Shown here: one piece after another, positions 25,645 to 33,378 of the stretch | Numbering within the stretch: the stretch's first letter is position 1 | How the letters are laid out: each line of letters opens with the position of its first letter | Made by a program: the position numbers and the translations under genes | The notes under the pieces: model-generated | The model's database searches: none | Seen by the model: the letters and a program-made list of their open reading frames with translations, nothing else | Told to the model about the DNA's origin: nothing | DNA from: M3007 sp031425155 | GTDB lineage: Bacteria > Bacteroidota > Bacteroidia > Chitinophagales > Saprospiraceae | Length of the DNA stretch: 64,000 bases | Direction: 5' to 3' | Assembly (NCBI GenBank): GCA_031425155.1 | Contig: JANPIV010000079.1 | Location: 55,948-119,947, forward strand

Positions 25645-25690
25645 AAAAACTAGGAGTCATCCCGAATGTTCGGGGTGGCTCCTAGTTTTT
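25645..25690. terminator. Bidirectional terminator
   Basis: AAAAACTAGGAG and CTCCTAGTTTTT arms with an inner CCCGAA/TTCGGG stem form a long hairpin flanked by A and T runs on both sides, between the converging esterase and hsdR. The remaining bases to 25851 show nothing further. Confidence 0.8.
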
Positions 25691-25851
25691 AGGCGATGTG
25701 AATGGGGGGAATATTTCACCTGACGGGTTTGGGTATTGCCGAAGGTGCGACGTTTAAGAGCAATTTTCGGCAGCACTTAGTTGGCACCAGTATTATTTAT
25801 TCAAAGCCTCGAGGGGTTGCGCTAAGATGTTGATCCTGTGGCCGTACGTAA

Positions 25852-28800
25852 TTAAAGTTTGCCACCGACACCCTTAAACTTCTCTACAAACAAGGTCAAC
25901 TTTTGAAAAACACTTTGCTTTTTAGTCAAATACTGAGGATGTAATGGACTCATTTTGGGTAAAAGCGAGTTAAGTTCTGTCCCATTTTCACTGGCGTATT
26001 CTCGTTTTAATGAAGCTGTTATATATCGCTTCGCCTCTTCTTCATTTAGGTTTTCTTCTGCAATTAATTCTAATGCTTCTGCTTGCTGCTTGTTTTGAGC
26101 ATACGCAAAGAAAGAGTCAATAACGTTTGCCTTATCTTGAAGGGTGTCAAGTTCGGTTTCGTTAATAAAGTCAACTACCAAACTCTCCTTTGCTCTGTTG
26201 CCAACGCTCGCACGAATAACCCTGCGGATTTCTTCAATTAGGGTGGCTTTATCCTTTATCTTTTTGTTATGCTCAAAAATTAATTCGAGAATATAGTCAA
26301 GGTTAATTTCTTGTGATTTTAGCAAATCAACTTCAAATACTACATCATCCCAGTCAATTGTAGATTCCTCCGATGCTTTGCCACTTTTCTCACGTCTTAA
26401 CCAGTCGCGTATATCATTATAGGTAGATCGGTAATCCTGAATCGTCCGGTCTTTCAACAATTCAATCTTTTGCATGAGGGCGATATCCTCATCCGTTAAA
26501 AAATGCTCCTTTTTAAATGCTTCAACCGCATCAGGGCCATCTTTATCTATCGATTGAAATGCTTTAAGGTTATTGAACTCATCATAATTCTGTAGAATGT
26601 TTTCTACACGCAAATATTCCCCGAATACCTTTACAAACTCTTTTTTGTCTTTTTCTGTTACAATGTCATCAGGGTTGGGGAATTTTTCCTTTAAATCAGT
26701 TACAACGTCAATGTAACCTCTGCGAGCCTCACCTGTGATAACGTCTGAAAAACCCTCTAAATATTCTTTGTAGCTCTTTTCAAGAACCACGTTTTTGGTG
26801 TGTTTATCCCCAAAAAGGGTAATGGCATCAATGGTCGCCTGTTCTAAATTTCTAAAGGTGACAATATTGCCAAATGTCTTGGTCGCATCATAAATGCGGT
26901 TGGTACGCGAAAAAGCCTGCATTAAGCCGTGATAACGCAGATTCTTGTCAACAAACAAGGTATTTAAGGTGGGCGCATCAAACCCGGTGAGGAACATACC
27001 CACTACGATGATCAGGTCAATCTCTTTACTCTTTACTCGTTTCGCAAGGTCACGATAATAATTCTGAAACTCTTTACTGTCTATGCCATAACTCGTTTTG
27101 TATATAGCATTATAGTCATTGATAGATTTAGTTAAAAACTCTTTGGCACTACTATCCATAGCAGAAGGTTCAAAAGTCTCGTCAACTATTTCACCTATTG
27201 CATTCTGTTCTTCATTAGCTGCAAAGGAGAAGATTGTTGCTATGTTTAATGGCCTATCACTCTCTTTTTGCAAATTTTTCAATTCCTCATAATAACATTT
27301 CGCAGCATCAACACTACTTACAGCAAACATGGCGTTAAAGCCTTTGTTACTCCCTTGGTTTCTATGTGTTTTTAACTTGAAATTCTGTAAGATATATTGG
27401 GAAATTCCTCTAATTCGAGCAGGATGGAGTAAAGCAGTTTTGTTTTCTGCTGCACTCAATTTTTTCTCATCTTGTTCTGCTTCTATGCTCTTAAACTTTG
27501 GTCGGACATCATTATAATCAACTTTGAATTTCAGTACTTTTTCGTCCCTTATGGCATCCGTTATAACGTACGAATGTAATTCCCGACCAAATACGCCTGC
27601 GGTAGTTTCAGCGCCTAAAGCATTTTGCGGAAAAATTGGAGTTCCTGTAAAACCGAATTGATAGAACTTTTTAAACTTTTTCTTTAAATTCTTTTGCGCT
27701 TCGCCAAATTGCGAACGGTGCGCCTCATCAAAAATGAAAACCACTTGCTTTTGATAAATGGCTAAATCACCCTCAGATTTCATGAGGTTATTTAGTTTTT
27801 GTATGGTAGTTACAATTATTTTATTGTCATCCTTTTCAAGATTCCTTTTTAATCCTGCGGTGCTGTCTGAGCCGTTCACGCTATCGGGAGAAAAGCGCTG
27901 GTATTCTTTCATCGTTTGAAAGTCCAGGTCTTTGCGATCCACTACGAAGAAAACCTTGTCAATAAAGTCAAGTTGCGTGGCTAAACGTGCCGCCTTAAAA
28001 CTGGTAAGCGTTTTTCCTGAACCCGTGGTATGCCAAACGTAACCGCCTCCATCTGTGGTGGACCATTTTTTCGCTTCAAACGAACTTTTTATTTTCCACA
28101 ACATTCTTTCTGTTGCCGCAATCTGATAGGGTCGCATGATCAGCAGCGTATCGCTGGTATCAAAAACGGAATAGGTCAGGAGAATATTCAACAGCGTATG
28201 TTTCTGAAAGAAGGTAGCCGTAAAGTCCTTCAGGTCTTTAATCAGGGCATTATCCGCCTTCGCCCAGTTCATGGTAAAGTCGAAACTGTTTTTATCTCGC
28301 TCCACGGTGTTCGCAAAATAACGGCTGTCTGTTCCATTGGAAATAACAAAGATCTGTACGTATCTGTAGAGGGAGTTTTGGCTGTTAAAACTCTCCTTGG
28401 AATAGCGATGCACCTGATTAAACGCTTCCCGGATGGCCACCCCGCGCTTTTTTAGTTCTACCTGAACCAGCGGCAAACCATTCACTAATATACTTACATC
28501 GTACCGATTGGCATGTGTTCCTTTTTGTTCAAACTGTGCAATCACCTGCACTTTATTGCGTGCAACATTCTTTTTATCAACTAAGTAAATGTTTTGGATA
28601 TGTCCATCATCAAAAACGAAATCATAAATATAATTATCATGTATCTTTCTTGTTTTTTCAACAAGATTGTCACTTGGCTTATCTAAATACTCTTCTACAA
28701 AACGAGCCCATTCAGCATCCGAAAATGTCACATTGTTAAGCGACTGAAGTTGCACCCTTACATTCGCCAACATGGCCTCCCGGGTATTCAGACCCGACGG

Positions 28801-28959
28801 ATTTTCATAGCCCTGATGGATCAGGTCCTGTATGAATTCACGCTCCAGTGCCGCCTCCGTTTGATAGGCGGCAGGCGCTTCATTCGCTTCATTATACCGG
28901 GTAAAGTTGTCCAGTACGATGAAATTGTTCGATTCTGCGATGGTTTTATACTGTGGCAT
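25852..28959 (-). CDS. hsdR: Type I restriction endonuclease subunit R
   Basis: The protein has 1035 residues, normal for HsdR. Near residue 170 is the nuclease ExK motif (QVELKKRG, with D in NRYDVSI). The SF2 translocase follows: Walker A HTTGSGKT (about 310), FDEAH box (about 410), GFTGTP, GMFLTGFDAP and motif VI QAFSRTNRI. A helical C-terminus binds the methylase. It translocates DNA past unmethylated sites and cuts at a distance. Its start overlaps the preceding ATPase gene by 14 bases. The region is AT-rich compared with the rest of the window. All key motifs look intact. Confidence 0.95.
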   Translation of the reverse strand: MPQYKTIAESNNFIVLDNFTRYNEANEAPAAYQTEAALEREFIQDLIHQGYENPSGLNTREAMLANVRVQLQSLNNVTFSDAEWARFVEEYLDKPSDNLVEKTRKIHDNYIYDFVFDDGHIQNIYLVDKKNVARNKVQVIAQFEQKGTHANRYDVSILVNGLPLVQVELKKRGVAIREAFNQVHRYSKESFNSQNSLYRYVQIFVISNGTDSRYFANTVERDKNSFDFTMNWAKADNALIKDLKDFTATFFQKHTLLNILLTYSVFDTSDTLLIMRPYQIAATERMLWKIKSSFEAKKWSTTDGGGYVWHTTGSGKTLTSFKAARLATQLDFIDKVFFVVDRKDLDFQTMKEYQRFSPDSVNGSDSTAGLKRNLEKDDNKIIVTTIQKLNNLMKSEGDLAIYQKQVVFIFDEAHRSQFGEAQKNLKKKFKKFYQFGFTGTPIFPQNALGAETTAGVFGRELHSYVITDAIRDEKVLKFKVDYNDVRPKFKSIEAEQDEKKLSAAENKTALLHPARIRGISQYILQNFKLKTHRNQGSNKGFNAMFAVSSVDAAKCYYEELKNLQKESDRPLNIATIFSFAANEEQNAIGEIVDETFEPSAMDSSAKEFLTKSINDYNAIYKTSYGIDSKEFQNYYRDLAKRVKSKEIDLIIVVGMFLTGFDAPTLNTLFVDKNLRYHGLMQAFSRTNRIYDATKTFGNIVTFRNLEQATIDAITLFGDKHTKNVVLEKSYKEYLEGFSDVITGEARRGYIDVVTDLKEKFPNPDDIVTEKDKKEFVKVFGEYLRVENILQNYDEFNNLKAFQSIDKDGPDAVEAFKKEHFLTDEDIALMQKIELLKDRTIQDYRSTYNDIRDWLRREKSGKASEESTIDWDDVVFEVDLLKSQEINLDYILELIFEHNKKIKDKATLIEEIRRVIRASVGNRAKESLVVDFINETELDTLQDKANVIDSFFAYAQNKQQAEALELIAEENLNEEEAKRYITASLKREYASENGTELNSLLPKMSPLHPQYLTKKQSVFQKLTLFVEKFKGVGGKL

Positions 28960-30088
28960 TCTGTTCAGTCCCGTTATTATTATTAATTGATTTGAAGCGG
29001 TACATCGCCTTTACTTGATTTACTAGAAAACTTAATACCCTTTTATCATTTTCTTCTACAATTGAAACTTCTTCTCCATTATGTTTTGAATGACTCGAAA
29101 GATTTATTATTCGTCTATAATAAGCTTCTCGTGATTCTTGGGGCAGAAGGTCTTCCCATTTATTATATCCAAGAAAAGTAGATGTTTTTTCTAATATGTT
29201 TCGGAGAAAGTTGAAATGAAATTTTTTAATGTCGCCTGGCTGTTGTATAGATTTCTCTAACTCTGATAAAAGAAATAAATGATACGAGAAAGGAGAGTCT
29301 GTCTGTAGTTCATCAATTGAAAAAGTACCATCGTCTAGCTTCCCTAAACGTATCTTTTTCGTGGCTTGCACTCTGTTGAAATCATTATAAAGTACATTAT
29401 AGAATAATGGATTATGCGTGGTGATTATAAACTTTAGGTTAGAATGACTTGATTTAATCAAGTCCGAAATATTAACAGCCAATTCGATTAAATGAGTATC
29501 ATCTAATGAACTTACTGGATCATCAATGAATACGTATTGCAAGTCGTTAAATTGTTCTGTATCACGGTCAGATTCCTCTGCTACATTTAACACATTAATT
29601 GCTTGCTCCATTAAACTAAAAAAAACACTCCAAATAAAACAACTTTCCTCGCCTTTAGAAATTTTTACAAATTCAGAAGTGTTTTCATTGCCTCGCTCAA
29701 ATGAAAATCTTACCTCAGTATAATCTTCGTTAAATTTGGGAGTTAACTTATCGTTCGTTAATTCTTGAAAGTTGCCAATAATATTTTGGTCTTGACCTTG
29801 CTCCCGAAGTACCCAATTAGTAAAACTATTGGGCTGTATCTTTAACTTTCTATCGGAGTCTTCAGTCAAGTCGTTATCCCAGTAGAATAAGTCTTCTGTG
29901 AAAGCATTATAGTAAAGTATTTTGACGCCTGACTCCTCTTCTGTTTCTTCCATTGCTTTTGGAGCTATCAACTCTTTAAATTCACGGGACAGGCGTGTTT
30001 TACCCGTGCCATTGAATGCATAGATCAACTGAACCTTCTTATCAGCAGCCTTCAGGGATTCTGCTATTTCTGTTAACGTCTTTCCCAT
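28946..30088 (-). CDS. prrC: PrrC-like ABC-ATPase anticodon nuclease
   Basis: The protein has 380 residues. Walker A is YAFNGTGKTRL (residues 23-33), an ABC-signature-like SKGEES lies at 144-149, Walker B YVFIDDPVSSLDD at 185-197 and an H-loop IITTHNP at 221-227. The C-terminal third contains Arg296-x3-Glu300 and His333 (SSHSKH). This matches the spacing of the Arg-Glu-His triad of E. coli PrrC, whose nuclease cuts tRNA-Lys in the anticodon loop when the host type I enzyme is inhibited by phage. The gene lies between hsdS and hsdR as prrC does, one base after hsdS and overlapping hsdR. It could instead be a RloA-type ATPase without nuclease activity. The family call rests on position, length and motif. 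Confidence 0.65.
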   Translation of the reverse strand: MGKTLTEIAESLKAADKKVQLIYAFNGTGKTRLSREFKELIAPKAMEETEEESGVKILYYNAFTEDLFYWDNDLTEDSDRKLKIQPNSFTNWVLREQGQDQNIIGNFQELTNDKLTPKFNEDYTEVRFSFERGNENTSEFVKISKGEESCFIWSVFFSLMEQAINVLNVAEESDRDTEQFNDLQYVFIDDPVSSLDDTHLIELAVNISDLIKSSHSNLKFIITTHNPLFYNVLYNDFNRVQATKKIRLGKLDDGTFSIDELQTDSPFSYHLFLLSELEKSIQQPGDIKKFHFNFLRNILEKTSTFLGYNKWEDLLPQESREAYYRRIINLSSHSKHNGEEVSIVEENDKRVLSFLVNQVKAMYRFKSINNNNGTEQNATV

Positions 30089-30089
30089 T

Positions 30090-31349
30090 TTATGATGCTA
30101 TGTTATTCTTTGGAAATGTTAATAGTAAATCACGGTAATACTCATACTGTTTTTTTCTCAACTCGATCTCTTTCGGCAGACCTTGGCCGATGGAGGTGGT
30201 GAGGATGTCGAATTTGTCGAGAATGGAGACGATGCGGGCTTGTTCTTCCGGTGATGGATATGGTATAGAAAAATTATTTAACTGCTCCAAATTCAAATTT
30301 GGTTGTGCAGAACCTTTTATGTTTAATTCTATATACTTTATCATGTATCTTGATTTTAAAATATGAAATACATACTTTGTATTTACATAATCATTAAGTC
30401 TAATTATTGCTAAAGCTTGATTTGTATTTGCAGGTAAAATCTCTATTGGAACAATCGCACATTTACCAATTGTTGCTCCCGCAATTGTTATGAGTATGTC
30501 GTTATGTTTTAAAATTGACCTTTTCAACTCCTTATTATGTGTATCTTCATCTATGAATGATATTTTATTTGAATTAATGTTTGGGCCATCGAATGCTTCA
30601 GTTTTAATAAAAGCTATACCAGTTTTAGTGTATTTTTTTGGTGTTGTACCTTTGGTTATCAAAGATGTTAATTCCCCCAACGTCTTCCACTCCACTTTTT
30701 CATTATTCATTAACCCTTCACCATTAACCATTAACAACGCCTCCCGATAATAATCATACTGCGCTTTACGCGCTTTAAGCTCCGCTGTAATCTCTGTCGT
30801 AATCTCTGTCGTAATCTCTGTTAACTTATCGAGAATTGCAACAATTTTCTTTTGAATTTCCAGAGATTTTTTAGGGTTGTCAGGACATGGGACGGGTACA
30901 CGAATCTTTAATATCCAATCCTTCTTTAAGTGAGTCTGATCCAAACCATTATCATAGGCTAGAAGCTGCTGATTCCGATTGACGACAAGGTGTAAAAATT
31001 TTGGTAAATACTCCTCTGGGGCTTTTACTCTGAGCAAACAAACTCGTTGATTTGCAGCAAAACTGTTATTTTCCTCAACGAAGAAAGTTTTCGCCAATGC
31101 CCTGCCGTTCGGTAGGTCACTCATTACCATTGCCACATCATTTTTTAAAGCAGGCGACAGAACATTTTCGCTTTTTACATATCGAGCTGACTTTCCTTCC
31201 GTGGAAATAAACCTTGATGTCATTAGCACCACATCACCATTAGGATCTACTAATTTTTCATGAGGTTTTGCATTTATAAAATGAACTACCTCACCCAGCT
31301 CCTTCCACTCGACTTGTACTCCTTCTAAAACTCCAGCTATCAAACTCAT
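30090..31349 (-). CDS. hsdS: Type I restriction specificity subunit S
   Basis: The protein has 419 residues with two target-recognition domains (about 10-160 and 220-360). Each is followed by a conserved helical spacer (IQKKIVAILDKLTE near 168; EEQARIVSILDKFD near 375). The two recognition domains read the two halves of the bipartite DNA target, and the spacers set the distance between them. The central spacer carries a TEIT peptide repeat encoded by a 12-bp DNA repeat. Just after it, residues 207-220 are encoded by an odd AT-rich stretch, possibly a domain junction. Its ATG overlaps the hsdM stop by 4 bases. Confidence 0.93.
   Translation of the reverse strand: MSLIAGVLEGVQVEWKELGEVVHFINAKPHEKLVDPNGDVVLMTSRFISTEGKSARYVKSENVLSPALKNDVAMVMSDLPNGRALAKTFFVEENNSFAANQRVCLLRVKAPEEYLPKFLHLVVNRNQQLLAYDNGLDQTHLKKDWILKIRVPVPCPDNPKKSLEIQKKIVAILDKLTEITTEITTEITAELKARKAQYDYYREALLMVNGEGLMNNEKVEWKTLGELTSLITKGTTPKKYTKTGIAFIKTEAFDGPNINSNKISFIDEDTHNKELKRSILKHNDILITIAGATIGKCAIVPIEILPANTNQALAIIRLNDYVNTKYVFHILKSRYMIKYIELNIKGSAQPNLNLEQLNNFSIPYPSPEEQARIVSILDKFDILTTSIGQGLPKEIELRKKQYEYYRDLLLTFPKNNIAS
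30786..30821 (-). repeat. 12-bp tandem repeat in the hsdS central spacer
   Basis: Three tandem 12-bp units (consensus CGTAATCTCTGT on the plus strand; ACAGAGATTACG in coding sense) encode TEIT-TEIT-TEIT followed by AEL. The first unit differs by one base. In EcoR124-type enzymes a change in copy number of a 12-bp repeat at this same place alters the length of the non-specific gap in the DNA target. Confidence 0.85.
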
Positions 31350-32893
31350 GCTTCTATCTCTTTTATAATGTGATCAATATCCGTACGCAGCTTATTGATT
31401 TTTTCAACGGTAACTGCGATCTCCGCATTTAACTGAATAATATCCACGTGTTCGCTTTTATCCTTTACCTCCACATAAGAACTCACCGACAGGTTGTAAT
31501 CGTTCGCCGCAATCTTGGTGTTATCTACAGAAACCGCCACGTGGGGCACATCTTCCTTGCGGTCAAAGATATCCATGATTTTCCCGATGTGGGCATCGGT
31601 CAGCTCGTTGTTGTTGGTTACCTTTTTGAAGAATCCTTCCCCGCTGGCATCAATAAACTGGATTTTTGTATCGGTTTTCTTTTTGGAAAGCACCAGCAAG
31701 GTGACCGCGATGGAAGTACCGTAGAACAAATTGGGCGCTAAGGAAATAATGGTCTCTACAAAATTATTGTCCACCAGGTACTTCCTGATCTTCTGTTCAG
31801 CGCCACTACGGTAAAAGATACCGGGGAAACAAACGATAGCCGCCCTGCCTTTACTGGAAAGATAGCTCAGGGCATGCAATACAAAGGCAAAATCGGCCTT
31901 TGATTTAGGCGCCAGCACACCGGCAGGCGCAAAACGGTCGTCATTGATCAGGGTTGGGTCTTCGTCGCCAATCCACCGAATGGAGTAAGGCGGATTGGAA
32001 ACAATGGCATCGAAAGGTTTTTCATCGCCGAAGTGCGGGTCGATGAGCGTATTGCCCAGCGCAATATTAAACTTGTCGTAATTGATGTTGTGCAAAAACA
32101 TGTTCATACGGGCAAGGTTATAGGTGGTGTGGTTTACTTCTTGCCCGTAGAATCCTTCTTCGATCACATGATTATCGAAATGCTTTTTGGCTTGTAACAA
32201 TAAAGAGCCGGAACCTGCCGCAGGATCGTATATCTTGTTTACCTTCTCTTGCTTGTGCATAGCCAGTTGCGCAATGAGTTTGGATACGTTTTGTGGCGTA
32301 AAAAACTCCCCGCCTGATTTTCCGGCATTGGCGGCATAGTTGGAGATCAGGAACTCATAGGCATCGCCAAAAAGGTCAATGCGGTTGTCTTCAAAATTCC
32401 CGAAATTCAATTCGGCAACACTTTTCAAGACGGTTGCCAAACGGCTGTTTTTGGCTTCCACTGTATTGCCAAGTCTGGTGCTGGTCGTGTCAAAATCCGC
32501 AAACAATCCTTTTATATCCGGTTCAGATGGATAACCATTGGCAGAACTTTCAATCGCATCAAAAATGGCTTTTAAGTCTGTATTCAGATTGGGGTTGGTA
32601 TTGGCGGCTTTGGCAACATTTACAAAAAGCTGACTGGGATAGATGAAGTACCCTTTCGTTTTAATGGCATCATCTTTTATTTCGGGGCTAATGTCTTTAT
32701 CAGGATAGTTTGCATAGTTGACGCTTTCATCCCCCCCTTCGATGTAATTGGTGAAGTTTTCACTGATAAAGCGATAGAAAAGTGTTCCTAACACGAATTG
32801 TTTAAAGTCCCAGCCATCTACGGAGCCACGAACTTCGTTGGCTATCTTCCATATTTTAGCCTGCAATTCTGCTCTTTGCGTTGTACTTGTCAT
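31346..32893 (-). CDS. hsdM: Type I restriction modification methylase subunit M
   Basis: The protein has 515 residues: an N-terminal helical HsdM domain (1-150), then an N6-adenine methyltransferase with SAM-binding DPAAGSGSLLL (about 222) and catalytic NPPY (about 301, IVSNPPYSIRW). It methylates the target adenine with HsdS and forms the M2S(R2) complex. Its ATG overlaps the stop of the small HTH gene (ATGA), and its stop overlaps hsdS, so the whole island reads as one coupled operon. GC content is higher here than in hsdS, prrC or hsdR. Confidence 0.95.
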   Translation of the reverse strand: MTSTTQRAELQAKIWKIANEVRGSVDGWDFKQFVLGTLFYRFISENFTNYIEGGDESVNYANYPDKDISPEIKDDAIKTKGYFIYPSQLFVNVAKAANTNPNLNTDLKAIFDAIESSANGYPSEPDIKGLFADFDTTSTRLGNTVEAKNSRLATVLKSVAELNFGNFEDNRIDLFGDAYEFLISNYAANAGKSGGEFFTPQNVSKLIAQLAMHKQEKVNKIYDPAAGSGSLLLQAKKHFDNHVIEEGFYGQEVNHTTYNLARMNMFLHNINYDKFNIALGNTLIDPHFGDEKPFDAIVSNPPYSIRWIGDEDPTLINDDRFAPAGVLAPKSKADFAFVLHALSYLSSKGRAAIVCFPGIFYRSGAEQKIRKYLVDNNFVETIISLAPNLFYGTSIAVTLLVLSKKKTDTKIQFIDASGEGFFKKVTNNNELTDAHIGKIMDIFDRKEDVPHVAVSVDNTKIAANDYNLSVSSYVEVKDKSEHVDIIQLNAEIAVTVEKINKLRTDIDHIIKEIEA

Positions 32894-33081
32894 TTTTTGT
32901 CTTTTAACAATTCTTGTGGTTTAACTCCTAATATCTTGGCAAATTCAAAAAGTACTTCAAGTCTCGGCTGCTGTCAGTTTTGCACATAGCCGTTGACCAT
33001 GTTGTAACTTTTTCCAAGTTGTACAGCCAACCAACTCTGTTTTACTCCTTTTTCTTCCAACACTTCTTTAATTCTGTTCAT
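32890..33081 (-). pseudogene. Small Cro/C1-type HTH regulator interrupted by a stop codon
   Basis: From ATG at 33081 the frame gives MNRIKEVLEEKGVKQSWLAV and so on through the recognition helix. It then meets TGA at 32976-32974, and continues in the same frame QQPRLEVLFEFAKILGVKPQ to a stop that overlaps the hsdM ATG. In intact relatives the interrupted position is usually Arg (NRQQP), so a CGA-to-TGA change explains it. The full frame is 63 residues plus stop. Such small XRE proteins commonly regulate restriction operons. A sequencing error or a true nonsense mutation are both possible. Confidence 0.75.
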
Positions 33082-33378
33082 GTCTGTTTGAAATAAGTTC
33101 GCGAAGATAGATTTAACCTTTCAACTATCTTATTTGTCAATATAAAAGTGTTTGAATTATTGATGGTCTGCGTGTAGGCAGAACGGACTTTTTATCTCAT
33201 CCCAACTTTTCTTCGTGAAATGTGTATATTTCGGTTGTTTTGTTGCTTGCATAACCCAATAGCGCAAAATACGTTTGCCAAACTTTTGGAGTTTAGTACA
33301 CGCGGCACATTTTTCCTCCTTTGAAATGGACAGGAGAGTATTTTTGCCCTGCTTTTCATCAAAACCCATCCACGCATC
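33082..33378. other. Intergenic region upstream of the hsd operon and protease
   Basis: An AT-rich divergent spacer. On the minus strand TAtcTTCG (about 33116-33109) is a weak -7-like word in front of the HTH/hsdM operon. No clear gene is present. A long open frame on the minus strand across the protease gene is an antisense shadow. Confidence 0.4.
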
